DNA from: Tetragonia tetragonoides
Lineage: Eukaryota; Streptophyta; Magnoliopsida; Caryophyllales; Aizoaceae
DNA: 64,000 nt
Assembly (NCBI GenBank): GCA_038025085.1
Contig: CM076139.1
Location: 48,030,807-48,094,806 of the forward strand
Direction of reading: 5' to 3'
Both the position numbers and the translations under genes were made by a program. Positions 21,973-33,920 of this stretch are shown piece after piece. Position 1 is the stretch's first letter, and the number at the start of each line of letters is the position of its first letter. The notes beneath the pieces were generated by a model, which saw only the letters and a list, made by a program, of their open reading frames with translations, made no database searches and was not told where the DNA came from.

Positions 21973-24515
21973 AGTCCAGATCTGGTGTGAACCATGTACT
22001 ATATGTGAACTGTATGAACTTTTAATCTTGGTCGTCCATCTCCATCGTGTCTCCATGTGGTCGTCCATAACTCTCTCCTGGCCTTTGTATCAACTGAAAA
22101 AATAAAAGAAAAAGAACGACCTGCTCTTCGCACGCTCTCTCTCTCCCAAACGCAGCTCTCTCTCTCCCAAATCATCTGGTCATCCAAAAACGAGACTCCA
22201 TTAACGCTGAGCATGAAGAAACTTCCATATTCGTCCAATCACTCGTCTCTATCTTTCTTTTCCCGGTTTATCTTTCTCTCTCACTGATATCCCTCAAGTT
22301 GTAATTGTTATAAATTAGAGTTTGGTTCAGTTTAATCTAGTTCTAGGCAACATTAAAGGCTTTCATTCATAATTTGATCACTAGTATCCTATTGTATTGA
22401 TCATGAAACTGTTGGAGAACACTAGGGATATGGAATAGGGCAAGAAAGGTTTTTTCTGATCCTATGTTATTGCCACTATACATCATAGAAATAATCTGAT
22501 TGACATATTATATGAGATTACGAATCCTTTGATATTTGTCTGATCAGTGAAGTAATAGTAGAGGTTGAAATTACAAGGTCTGGTTTTGTTAAAATGCCAT
22601 AGCATAAGTTAATTATGTTTAGGAAGATACTTAGTTGTTCTCCTTAGCAATTTTTGATGACAGTACTGAAATATGTAGCTGGATGTGCAATGAACAGAAG
22701 CTCGGTTGCAATTAACGTTGTATATAGCCATGTGTATGGGTTTTCTAGATAGGATTTATGGTGATTTATGTAATGTTGTGAGACTTTATCTAAAATCCAA
22801 TTAACTATTTTCATGTACATTTGAACCAATCTAATGTATTGCTCCATAGAAAGTTTCAAAATTCAGAGATGATTGTAAAGATAATAAATTAGATCAGAGA
22901 TTTGAAGAGAAGTTGTTGAATATTCTCAAAGAAAAGAAGGTAAGAGTCATATATAAATAAACAAACTATTTTGAGCATATATGTGATTTGATTGAGCTGT
23001 ACAAGTGACGGGGTGGCTACGGTTGATTTCAAATTACAGTGCTTGGTTTGTTTTTCATTACTTGAAACTATTACATACTTTTGCAATAAATTTCTACAAG
23101 TTGCAAAATGATTTTGAACTTTAGTCTGGTGAGCCACCTATTGTAATCTGTATCGGCCACTCCATTTGTTCTAAGGGAGCCACCCAATGTGTTCTATCGA
23201 TTGAATGTCAAATGATTTTAAATTCCAGTTTGTCGAGCCACCTTACGAGTCTGTAGTAGCCACCCCATTTATTGTAAGGGAGCCACTCCGTGTAATCTAT
23301 GAGATAAATCTCTGATGGTTTTAATTGATTTTAAGTTCCAACTTGTTGAGCCACCTAATGTAGTCTATAGTAGCCGGTAACACACCATTTGTTCTGAGGG
23401 AGCTACCCAATGTATTCTATGAGATGCAATAGTGTAAGATATGATGGAAAACGTTGTTAATCATTAACTCAGTAGTTCAAATCTTAATGTAAGGAAATTT
23501 CAGCATTGCTACGACGAACTACAAAGGTGACTCTAGTGTCATTGTTGTTTGAGGGAAGGAAAAGAGGGAGAGAGATATTACATTTGTGAAATTTTAAAAC
23601 TGAGAAAATGTTGCATAGTACTTGAATGTGTCGATTGAGTGGGATAGCAAGAGTAAAGATGGGTTGCAAATGAATCATATGATATGATTAACATTTTTAA
23701 TATTTTGGACAGTGTCTTACGGTAAGAAATATTGCGAGAATTGTTAGTTGCAATGATGTATTCCCTAGTATTGTTTTTGGGTATGACTCATGTATTACTT
23801 AGAGGATTTCGCTGCATGTTTTTGCCAATTGCAATTAGTATTTGAAATACTGTTTTTGTTTCTGAATAGGTTCTTTAGCTGTAAAGGCCGGGGTAGCTTT
23901 TCTTATTAACTTGGGGTGACTCTTCTTATTACTTTTGGGGTGGCTCCACTTGAGTTTCGAGGGAGACTCTGGTTGATTGAAATTTGAAGGTGTATTAAGC
24001 TAAAATTCTTGATTAGAAAACTGTGAAGCGATGGAGAAGGACTAAGTAAGATTTAGATTTCCAACTCCCGATTGAGTTGGCTATTTTCTAACATTTTGAG
24101 TTGATTATATATATGTACTCTTCATTATCTCGTACCTTTTTGATGGTTGGAATTTATATTGATGGCTTGTTTGGAAACCCTTTCGTAGGATAGATTTTTT
24201 ATGTTTGTTCAGTCTATACATAGTACATAGTTTGAAGTCTATTTGCTCAAATGGTAGAGCATGTGCATTTTACAAAGCATATATGTAGGTTCAAATTCTA
24301 CGTAGACTTTTTATACTTGAGGTGGCTCCTATATAAGAGCGGGTGTGGCTCCGATCTAATTCTTCCATTGCATGGATGTAGGATGGCGAACATTATGTCT
24401 ACGCTATGCAGCTAATTGGAAGATTTGTACTGCTAGAGAAGATGGAGGACTTTGGTGGAAGTGAAAAATAGGTGTATAATTGTATATGCAGTAGTAGAAA
24501 AGGGTATCTTTAATA
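21969..24515. other. Intergenic stretch with GGAGCCACC-type repeat clusters
   Basis: No protein gene is recognisable. CT-rich tracts lie at 22120-22290. Two clusters of the repeat described at 22980-37330 lie here (about 23000-23420 and 23885-24350), and a tRNA-like module is at 24236-24308. Confidence 0.5.
24236..24308 (+). ncRNA. tRNA-like module 1 (not a functional tRNA)
   Basis: AGTCTAT at the 5' end pairs with GTAGACT at the 3' end. A box A-like GCTCAAATGGTAGAGC forms the D arm, and GTAGGTTCAAATTCTAC forms the T arm. The anticodon arm is irregular, so decoding is unlikely. It sits about 15 bases before a GGTGGCTCC cluster. Closely related modules occur at 26594 and 33685. Confidence 0.55.
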
Positions 24516-24524
24516 TAATATTGG
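24516..24524. repeat. 9-base target duplication of MULE 1 (left copy)
   Basis: TAATATTGG here is repeated exactly at 26268-26276, on both sides of the inverted-repeat element. Nine-base duplications are diagnostic of Mutator-like elements. Confidence 0.85.
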
Positions 24525-24942
24525 GCGCAATTTGGTGAAAACCACCTGAAAAGTTACACGTTTTGTTCAGTACCCCCTGAAAAGTTGCTATTTGTTCAGT
24601 ACCACCTTTAATGTTACAAATGCCGTGTGAGTCACACCTTAAGTGAAATTCCGACCAAATCCAAAAATTTTCTGACCATTTTACCCTCACGTGACTTTTA
24701 AGTGATTTGACCAAATAATTAATTAAAGTAATTAAACTAACTAAATTCATTAAACTAACTAAACTAATTAATTAAACTAACTAAACTAAAAGCAAACTAA
24801 CGAAATTGAATTAAAATCTGTTCAGCTCTCTCTCTCGCTCAGCTCTCTCTCTCTCTTCCCCTGTTTTCGTGGCGAAACAGAACAACAACAACCATAACTG
24901 TAACCATAACTCCGGCAACCATAACACTCCGGCAAACAGAAC

Positions 24943-24997
<55 letters not shown>

Positions 24998-25080
24998 CCT
25001 GTTTTCGTGGCGAAACAGAACAACAACAACCATAACTGTAACCATAACTCCGGCAACCATAACACTCCGGCAAACAGAAC

Positions 25081-25154
<74 letters not shown>
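24943..25154. repeat. (CT)n tracts and tandem duplication within MULE 1
   Basis: (CT)n runs at about 24943-24993 and 25083-25154 flank a repeated unit containing CAACAACAACCATAACTG and ACTCCGGCAACC. The first copy starts near 24859 and the second near 25000. The reading frames of poly-Arg/Glu here are only low-complexity sequence. Confidence 0.8.
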
Positions 25155-25159
<5 letters not shown>

Positions 25160-25190
25160 CACTCCGGCAACCATAACTGTAACAAACACG

Positions 25191-25224
25191 ATGAGCTCCA
25201 CCATTGTTGAAAAACTCCCCGTTG

Positions 25225-25294
<70 letters not shown>

Positions 25295-25433
25295 GTCCAT
25301 TAAATCTCCTCATAAAAACGTAGAAGAAGCAGATGTTGGTATCAATTGTTACATCTCAAAACCTTCAAAATCAAGCTCAAATTTTGATTCCTTAGGAGCT
25401 CGAAATTCTCAGAATCGAGATCGACATCTTTAA
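25191..25433 (+). CDS. Poly-Gln ORF in MULE 1, possible captured gene start
   Basis: An 80-codon frame: MSSTIVEKLPVE, a run of about two dozen Gln from a (CAA)n tract (about 25227-25292), then SIKSPHKNVEEADVGINC and a Ser-rich end with a stop at 25433. The non-repeat parts look like real N-terminal protein sequence, but I cannot name a family. MULEs often capture host gene fragments (Pack-MULEs), so a captured 5' exon is the likeliest reading. Expression is unknown. Confidence 0.35.
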
Positions 25434-26593
25434 CTTAGCTTAGCTTGGAATTAAGACAAAAAGGGAAATTCTCAAATTCTCCGATCGACATCAAACGAGA
25501 AATTCTGAAACAAAACCGAAAATTAAGACAAAAAGGGAAAAAATTAAAAAGAAAGAAGGAGAAGCTTAGCTTGGAATCGACAGATCGGAGCTTCTAAAGC
25601 TCATGCATGGCCATTGAAGCTCGCTCGAGATTAATCAGAAATGTCGCCGACCATGATTCATGGCGGGAAACCACAAATCGGTGGCTTGAGAGCTCGATAT
25701 GTGGTCGCCGGACAAAAATGGTGGTCGACAACCTTTAACTTCATCGCGGCCATGGCTTCGCTGAGTTCTTGTCGCCATTAATGACGATCTTCAGAGCTTG
25801 AGAGAGAGATGGAGATGGGTACGAGCTTGAGAGAGAGAGAGAGAGAGAGCGCACAGAAACTTCATCGCGGCCATGGCTTCGTTGTCGCCATTAATGACGA
25901 GCTTGAGAGAGAGAGAGAGAGAGAGAGAGCGCACGGAGATGGAGATGGAGATCGAGGGGTTGGGTTTAGGAAGAGAGAGGATGGGATGATGGGGTTGTGC
26001 TTGTGTTTTAGTTTTAGTTTAGCTTTAATTATTTATATTTATATTTTTTATTTTTTATTTTTTATTTATTTAATTATTTGGTCAAATCACTTAAAAGTCA
26101 CGTGAGGGTAAAATGGTCAGAAAATTTTTGGATTTGGTCGGAATTTCACTTAAGGTGTGACTCACACGGCGTTTGTAACATTAAAGGTGGTACTGAACAA
26201 ATAGCAACTTTTCAGGGGGTACTGAACAAAATGTGTAACTTTTCAGGTGGTTTTCACCAAATTGCGCTAATATTGGGGTGGTTTTTGATATAAGATTGGG
26301 GGTGACTATAATATTGGGGTGGATCTGATATAAGATAGGTACCTATGATAAAAGTTTAAGATAAAACCGGGGTGGCTCAGATACATGACCAGGGGTGGCT
26401 CTGATTCAAGGTTAGGGGTGGCTCTGATATAAGATGGGGGTGGGTGACTCATATAAGATGGGGGTGGCCCTAATATGATATCAGGAGTAGCTTTGATATA
26501 AGATTGGTGGTGACTTTACATAGGTATATTCTTGTCATTATAAAATTCAGATGTGCATGCTATTATGAAAGAAAAAAAAATTAAGAGTTACAA

Positions 26594-26667
26594 AGCCTAT
26601 GTGGAATTCGAACCCACATCTTTTTGTGCAATAATAGCACAATGCTCTACCATTGAGCTAATAGGCT
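26594..26667 (-). ncRNA. tRNA-like module 2 (not a functional tRNA)
   Basis: On the minus strand AGCCTAT pairs perfectly with ATAGGCT. The D arm is GCTCAATGGTAGAGC and the T arm is GTGGGTTCGAATTCCAC. The anticodon stem can form only in a shifted register (TTGTGC with GCACAA) with a loop that lacks the normal T33. This suggests a pseudo-tRNA or SINE-like module. A GGGGTGGCT cluster ends about 75 bases away. Confidence 0.55.
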
Positions 26668-27353
26668 TCCACAAAGAAAATGCTCATAATAGAATACCCC
26701 AAAGCAATGGACAAGAATATCACCTTTTGTCACAAACAAGCTAATAGTTTGCAATTTGAATAAATTAAGATCCTGAGACATGAACTCAAGTTCACTTACT
26801 CAGCAGCATGAATGCCTAATCTACAAGATGTTTCACAGAAGAATCACAAATTTAGTTATCCAAGCATCTGTCCGGTAGCCATATCAATAGTATTTTTATC
26901 ATTTGGTTCTAGTCAACCAATGGGATCACTCAACATGAGAACTATCCTGTGATAATTGTAATATCAACAATTCAGCAAGTGTTCATAGAGCACAAGAGAT
27001 CATAAGGGTCCACCAAATGTATCGCATATCTCCAACTACTGTAAGTTCAGATCATATCATCATATAGCAAATATCAATTGTTCCACAAGTCCACCAGGCA
27101 TATTCTGTCAACCAAATAGTTAAAAGAACTATACATGGAAAAAAAGACAATTAAATCATGTATGTCCTTATTTTGATGAAAAAAGTGGACAATCTTCACA
27201 CTTATCATCTGAAACATTTAGTTCAACTACACATGCACACAAAACAAACCCAATAATCTAGAACCCATTTAACACACTACATTTAAACTCGATAGAAATT
27301 AATCAACTTATAGCACCAATCATATAATTCCTCCCAGCATATATATCCCCTAT

Positions 27354-27490
27354 GTTTTATAGAGGATACCCATGTTATAGTACGCCTCAGCATACATGGA
27401 TCTTTGTATAGCTGCCTTCTCGTAGCACGCAAGGGCCGTGACATATTGCATCATTTTAGAGTAGACAACACCAATGTTATAATGTACAAG
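27354..27490 (-). pseudogene. SPINDLY-like TPR exon fragment
   Basis: The minus strand encodes HYNIGVVYSKMMQY, then TALACYEKAA, then MYAEAYYNMGILYK followed by a stop. This is close to the tetratricopeptide region of the plant O-fucosyltransferase SPINDLY, which regulates gibberellin signalling in the nucleus and cytosol. About 45 codons survive, and the flanks do not continue the protein. It is a gene fragment, not a gene. Recognition is from memory of the family. Confidence 0.6.
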
Positions 27491-27782
27491 CTACGCTCAA
27501 AACATGCACAGAGGTTTGAACGCATAATACATACAGATGGTATTATTTTCACTAAAAATATCACTTATATTCAAATTTGAAAGAAGGAAATTAATTGGTA
27601 TAACCCACGGTTTTATTTTATATACATTATAAAAATAAGACAAATTCTGGAAAGAACCAAAATTCCAGATTCAATATGGGATGACTTAATATTTCTTCGT
27701 TCATTCCCATCCAATCAAAAAAAGTTTTGATACGATCGGTTGATTTCTTGATAAATTGTGTGATAAATAATACCTTTCTTAT

Positions 27783-28100
27783 CTATGTTATCAAGAATTT
27801 GATAATTTTTAAGTTGAGTTGAAATATTTTTATTACAATTAGTACTGATATCGATCCAGTCTCCAATGTCGACTTTCTTTCTAAGACATCATGGAGAATC
27901 AGGAAAGTAGCCTCTACTTTAAGAGCATCACAGTATTTTTGTATTTCCTCTTGAATAATTCCAGCAAGCTCTATGTTAGACCCAACATCAGCCGGTACAC
28001 TTGCTAAGTGTTTTGTTGTTGGTTTATATAATGGATCAGCTCTGGCCTTCTGGTATAACCGTGCAAAACCATAATGTATCAACCGACTAAAAAAAAGCAA
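27783..28100 (-). pseudogene. Unrecognised gene fragment
   Basis: A 105-codon frame. Its middle part, starting KARADPLYKPTTKHLASVPA, has the composition of a real conserved protein and continues to LHDVLERKSTLETG. The end is AT-rich and looks like intron or junk. I do not recognise the family. The neighbouring SPINDLY and PP2C fragments suggest it is another captured piece. Confidence 0.35.
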
Positions 28101-30557
28101 ACTCTTTTCAAAAATTTAATAACCCTTCATATTTTCACCCCAATTGCTACCTTTCTGAAACATGGGGGAGCATATGACATGTTACATGAATGAGGAAAGA
28201 AAAGTTTTCCTAGTCAGGAGACAGAGGGTAAATGCACAGTTCATTAGCTTATTCTGTAAAGGCATCACGGTTTACTTACCATAATTTGGCATCCAATAAC
28301 AATTCAAACTCATTTTTTTCTTCAATTAAACTAATTATAAGCCCCTACAAGATTTTCAAATCCAAAACCCCCCAAAAAGACAATACCAGAAACCCGAAAG
28401 CTAATTGCGAACGAGGCTAGATAAGCAAGTATAATCAAATCATGGATAGCGTCAAAAACATGAAACACTAACCACATTAATCGTGGTAATAAAAAAACAC
28501 ATTAGTCGTCACAATCATGATTACTGTGACACCACCCCATAACTCACTATGAGGCCGCCCCCATGCACTGTATGGAGCCACCCCCTTCTTTTGTATAGAG
28601 CCACCCACGCTCAATCTATGGAGCCACCTAAACTTATTGTATGGAGCCACCTCTATCCACAGTATGGAGTCACCCCCTTCTTTTGTATAGAGCCACCCAC
28701 ACTCAATATGTGGTGGCACCCCCACTCATGTATGGAGTCCCATGGTATACGCCAAATTGAGAGCGTGCTTAGCTCATATATCATATACCTCGCAGCCTCG
28801 CAGGGCATATATATGTATATAGAGTTAAATAACTTAAGTTCAACAACTAATGGCACTACATGTCCATGAGAAAACAAGACAAGTGTGCTACTATGTTTTA
28901 GTTTCTTACTGTATTGAGAGAAATTAGGTTATTAAGAATCAAGTCAAACTCTCTTATCTAAAGAAAAAGAATCAAGTCAAACTCAAGAGCCAGTTCTAAT
29001 CTTGGGGTGGCTATGGTTCATATTTTGGGGTTGCTGTATTACATATAACACTTATTGTCTGGGGATCTAGAGACCATTTATTTGTTATCACTACGACCAG
29101 TAGAAGGGTCCCCCCAAACCCCATTTAGGAAATTGAAAAAGAAAAGAGAAGCAAAGCAATGTTGAAATCCAATAGTAGCAGTAGTACTACACAATCTACA
29201 GTTTCTGCAACTTTCCATTCTAGGATCTGGAGAAAAGAATGAGGTGACAAACATAAAATATAAACCTAGTGATTCAAGAACAGAAAAACTAAACTCAATA
29301 GCCAGTTCTAATCTTTGTGTTCATAAACTATAGTTAGTAAATATAAACCTAGTGATCCAAGAACACAATATCTAAACTCAAGACCAAATTTTATCTTGGA
29401 GCGGCGTTGGTTCATATTTTGGGTGGCTCATGTTGTTACTTGGGGTGGCTCCAGTTATTATTTTGGAGTGGCTCCTGCTGTTACTTTGGGGTGGCTCCTT
29501 TATTATTTAGGATATGACACTACATGTTTATGGGAATTTCAACTACTAGTAGTATAAACCTAGTGATCCAAGAACAGAAAAATTAAACTCAAGCTTGAAC
29601 CTAATTACTTCAACATTTCAACCCCAATATTTTGCACTGTAGTCATCTTATGAAAAGCCTACCCAAAAAACACAAATGTATCATTATTGAAATTAACCCA
29701 ACACATTAACACAAAATGAGAACAACCCATCATCACAAAATACATTGAGGGTGAAAAAAAAAAAAAAAAAAAAACAGGTTTTCAATCTTACCAACTCAAA
29801 TTGACGAACATCAATCATATTGTCAGATAACCAATTTTGGAACATGTTGTTCACATATTTGTCTGTGCTGTGTGGGAGTACCGCATAATCACATAGCCAT
29901 TTGTTGATTCAATGCCCAGAAGTGCATTCTTTTTGTACTCCTTTTTGTATTGGGAAATTCCGTTAGGATTTCACCTGAGAAGTGCTCCTTTTTGTAGACC
30001 CTATTTGAGTTAACCCTACTATCTATAAAAGTTTGCTCTACCATGGATACAAGTTAACCATATTATGAATAAAAGTAAGCCCTATTATCTATAAAGGTTA
30101 ACCCTACTATTGATAAAAGTTATCCCGACTATGAAGAAAAGTATCGTCTTCCTCCTTTTTTTTTTCTTTTACTAATATTATCTTTTAGAGAGATTAACAA
30201 TGTATGTTCTAAGACTTTTGTCATAAAGTAATCTTCCCACCCAGCTTCAAGCTTCACATAGTTGTGGTCTGTGGATTAAGCCTTCTGTTTTCTTCCATAG
30301 ATGGTTCATGCCATCTTCTTTTCTCAAACTACTTAAAACAGAAAGGCATTGCAACAAATGGCATGATCCAGCTTGCAAATTATGGGATTCAGCAAACTGC
30401 TAACTATGCTCCAGCTGCTCCTAGTACTAACTACCTACAGGTGCATATTTTGCAGTACAGAAAATGAAAGGCCATTGTTACAATATAATATAAGTAGCGA
30501 CCAATTATATAATATCTTTTCAGCACAAGTAAACATAACATACATACCCTTTGACAA
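28101..30557. other. Intergenic stretch with repeat clusters
   Basis: Holds GGAGCCACCCC clusters (28525-28735, 29005-29035, 29395-29510), poly(A) at 29754-29774, and a second short array at about 30005-30145 whose unit contains GTTAACCCTACTATCTATAA at a spacing near 28-30 bases. A frame at 30354-30440 (MIQLANYGIQQTANYAPAAP) reads like captured protein but is not recognised. Confidence 0.45.
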
Positions 30558-30699
30558 TCAAACAGCTAGGACATAAATGCATGCACAAGAACAATCACAC
30601 GGAAATGACTCAACAATAATCTTATAAAAAGCCATATAAACAGACCTCGCGTGGGAATCATGCTGAAAGGACATCGGAATGTAGATGCTTCTTTGCATA

Positions 30700-30752
30700 T
30701 CAGCAGCTAACTGACCTCCATGTCCATCATATACAACAAAGTGTGCACATCT
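30700..30752 (-). pseudogene. PP2C protein phosphatase exon fragment
   Basis: The minus strand reads RCAHFVVYDGHGGQLAAD. YDGHGG is the metal-binding motif of plant PP2C Ser/Thr phosphatases, and the preceding CAHF resembles the At1g18030-type clade. Only about 18 codons match, and the surrounding sequence does not extend the domain. A captured or degraded exon. Confidence 0.55.
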
Positions 30753-31509
30753 GTATTTCATACAGTACCACATTTGCACACTACTTAGTTGAACTCTTTC
30801 TCTTTTCTTTTTTCTTTTTTTTTTTTTATTTTGAAATGACTTTAGTTAGAGGCCACTTAACATGGTATTCTGAGACATTTCCTTTTCCATCTTTGTGAAT
30901 ATGAAATTTTGATTTTACAGCAACGCAAGCTTGGCTGAAGGTCTCGGATTATATTAAACAAAGTCCATGATATAAAGGTTCAGTAGTGGTACAATGTTGT
31001 GTTGAGAATGTAGGTCAAATCAGCAACTTAAAATAGGAACTGATTTTCCAAAAACAGAACCATATCAAAATTTCAGCCTATAACACTTGTATCTCTCCCT
31101 ATTCTAAACATTACAATTGTGGAGCTCGCAATTTGTGGAAATGGTCACATCCCCATATCTGATATATCCAATGGTGCCACCCCAATTACTTATAAGGAGT
31201 CACCCCTTGAGTCACTCCGAAGCCATCCTACTCAGATAACAAAACACATTTTTTATTTTTTCAAACCTATACCAACACCTTCATTTCACTAACTAAACAC
31301 ACATAAAAAACCTAGATTGTACATTTGAACATTCAACTAACAAAAAACATGGAAAATATATGATACATCCCTCCAACGCCTTCAATCATGGGTACTATCA
31401 AAACATATTTGCCTGCATTTGTTACTGTGTATAGAGTATCCTTAATACTATGCTCAGCCTCGACCAAAAGAAAAAACTTATGCAGAAATAAAAGGGCAGA
31501 GCAGGCACC

Positions 31510-31618
31510 TTCTTGGTCTTTTGATCAACAAATTGGCACAAGTAATCCACACACAAGTGTAAGGGTCAGGCACACCCTTGGTCTTTTGATCAACAAATTT
31601 GCACAAGTAGTCCATACC
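31510..31618. repeat. Tandem duplication of about 58 bases
   Basis: CTTGGTCTTTTGATCAACAA occurs twice, at about 31513 and 31579, each followed by a GCACAAGTA motif. On the minus strand it could encode DYLCKFVDQKTK-like sequence, perhaps an exon fragment. Unrecognised. Confidence 0.5.
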
Positions 31619-32029
31619 TATAAGACACCCCTTCTTTTTCACATGGACCCACCCCTCAACTTTATGTGGAGCCACCCCCGAAACTTAACTAAATAGACAC
31701 TAAAGTTTTACGAAACAAGAACATCTCCGAGAATATTAATATCAATAAAGTAAGTACCTTGATAACTTCAATATGAATCTACCGCCAACTACAACTGGAG
31801 TCACCATACTTAACCAGCTATAGTTGAAGCCATCCCTTACGTCAACTGAAGTCACTACCTCTTTTAATCTAGAGCCACCCCCTTTGCTCACATGGAGCTA
31901 CCCAAGGAACTTATCAAAACAGATACTAAAAGCACAAATGATAAAAGCCTAAACAAACATATACGAAGAAGAAACATGGCTAAAATACAGCAAACACATT
32001 GTAAAGTCTAATGACTGTTTTTATACACT

Positions 32030-33920
32030 GCATCAGAGCAACTGGGGGTTAGGTGAGCCTGGAAATTCTTTCACAACATATATAGGTGGCAAACTCTGCA
32101 ACTAGAATGTTCAGCTAGCGAGCTCGAGGGCTTTTCCCTTTACATTGTTGCTACAACCATTGTAGCTCAGGTCCCCATGTGGCAGAAAGGCTGTCTATTA
32201 TATACAAACCATTGGATCAGTTTGTTCCGAAAAACCACATGAGAAAGGGCACTCAAAGATCGGATCTTTTGGATGGGTGTAGGTCTCCGGGAAATTGTTA
32301 CACAAACACAAGAAGGATCACAAGGTATACTACATGACTTCAGTTTATGAGCAGCAAAGATTCTCTTCTACCAGACTACCACCTACGAAATTTCAAGGTC
32401 TAGCCTAAAACTCTAAAAGTCTCCCTTTTATTCATGTATAAATCCCACCACAATCAAATAAAAACAACTCCTAACATTCAGTAAAAGTCATCACAATCCA
32501 AGTTTAAGCCATCTTACAGTTTATTAAAAGTCACTCCTAGTTTCATAAAACAACGCCCCTAGTTTCACAAAAAGCCACCCGTTATTCAATAAAAATGTAT
32601 AAGTCACCCAAATTTAAATGAAAATCTATGTAGAATTCGAACCTACAGTTGTGTCGTAGAACAACCTGCAGCTACTATTCCCTAGCACTTTGTAATGTGC
32701 AAAATCACATGGCATAAACAGAGGCTAATTCGTATCCAACTCTGGTGTATCCCAGATTTATATCCTAGTCCCCATTTATACGTTAATAGAGCTAAATGAT
32801 CAGACATGGGCATAACAGCACCAACTCAAGGCTATACCCCCAACATTTCACAAGGTGCTTTGCCAGTAAATGTTCCACATTATGGTACAGAAGTTTGTTA
32901 AATCCCCTAAAAGCTAGTGGTTAAATGCTATCTGTAAAGGGTGCTTACTGCCTAGTGTTGATTTAGGATCAAGTTTTCTTCAGTTTTACTTTTTAATCTG
33001 TTCTATGAAACCAAGTGAGTTATGGGTATTACACTACTACACGCCTATCTCACTAGAAAATATATTTCATTAAGAATCTATCTAACTAGCATGGTGGATA
33101 GATTACTACCCGAATGAACAATATAAGTGGACACTCCTAGCTTTAACTGTTTTTAACGATATATTTACATGCTGCAAGTTGAATAGTTACAGTAAGCTTC
33201 TTCAAGTGACACCTCTCACTCCAACAAAATTATTTCTCCGATGAAGCAACATAAGCATACATAAACAGTAGCAAACAACAACAACATAAAGTAAACATCA
33301 AAGAAGCAGCGAGATCATGCCAAAAGCAAGCAACAAGTATCGACAACATCAACATAAGAACAACATTTTAAGAGCAAGAGCAACAACATCGCAAAATTCA
33401 GGTCAGATAACAGAAACAAACCAACACACTTTATAACCCCGAAAATGCTGAATACATCAGAGCAACTAGAGGTTATGTTGGTGATGAGCCTGGAGTTTTT
33501 TCAAGTATAAACCCCACCATAATCAAATACATATTTCAATAAAGCTACATCGATCTTGAATCCATTAAAAGTCATCACAATCCGAGTTTAAGCCACCTCA
33601 TAGTTAATTAAAAGCCACCCCTAGTTTCATAAAAAGCCACTCATTATTCAATAAACATGTATAAGTCATCCAGGTTTAAATGAAAACCTATGTAGGATTT
33701 GAACTTGTAGTTGTCCCGTGTAAATGCACGTTGCTATACCGTTTGAGCTAATAGGCTTCATAAAACATATTGTGATAGACTAAGTGCAAGTCTCAAATCA
33801 GCACCAACTCAGGTTATAGCCCTAGCATTTCACACAAGTGCTTGGCCAGTAAACGTTCCATGTTATGGTACGAAAGTTTGATAATCCCTATAAGCTAGCG
33901 GTTCATACAGTTCTTAAGAT
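32030..33920. repeat. Diverged direct duplication, copies at about 32030-32940 and 33450-33920
   Basis: Both copies start CATCAGAGCAACT, then show AAAAGTCATCACAATCC, a GGAGCCACC-type array, a tRNA T-arm (32625-32655 and 33685-33710), GCACCAACTCA and CCAGTAAA-GTTCCA--TTATGG in the same order. The second copy is shorter. The duplicated unit therefore includes both the array and the tRNA-like module, suggesting they belong to one repeat family. Confidence 0.6.
33685..33757 (-). ncRNA. tRNA-like module 3 (not a functional tRNA)
   Basis: On the minus strand it runs AGCCTATTAGCTCAAACGG, then TATAGC, an irregular anticodon arm with CGTG/CACG, and the T arm GTTCAAATCC. It lies beside a GGGGTGGCT-type array. 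A half copy with only the T arm is at about 32625-32655. Confidence 0.5.

Larger units (their letters stand above)
24525..26267. mobile_element. Mutator-like element (MULE 1), non-autonomous, 1743 bases
   Basis: The ends are long inverted repeats: 24525-24722 and 26070-26267 (198 bases each), starting GCGCAATTTGGTGAAAACC. A perfect 9-base target duplication flanks them. There is no transposase. The interior holds two tandem copies of a unit of about 140 bases (about 24848-25090), two long (CT)n tracts, a (CAA)n tract and (GA)n tracts. It inserted into a GGGGTGGCT cluster, so it is younger than that array. Confidence 0.85.

Noticed and set aside
24822..25313. Long minus-strand frames of poly-Leu, poly-Cys and Arg-Glu repeats
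   Set aside because: They arise from (CT)n and (CAA)n microsatellites inside MULE 1; three frames are open at once, which shows composition and not coding.
26594..26667. Functional tRNA gene
   Set aside because: Acceptor, D and T arms are good, but the anticodon stem is out of register and the loop lacks T33. Related diverged copies nearby suggest a repeat module.
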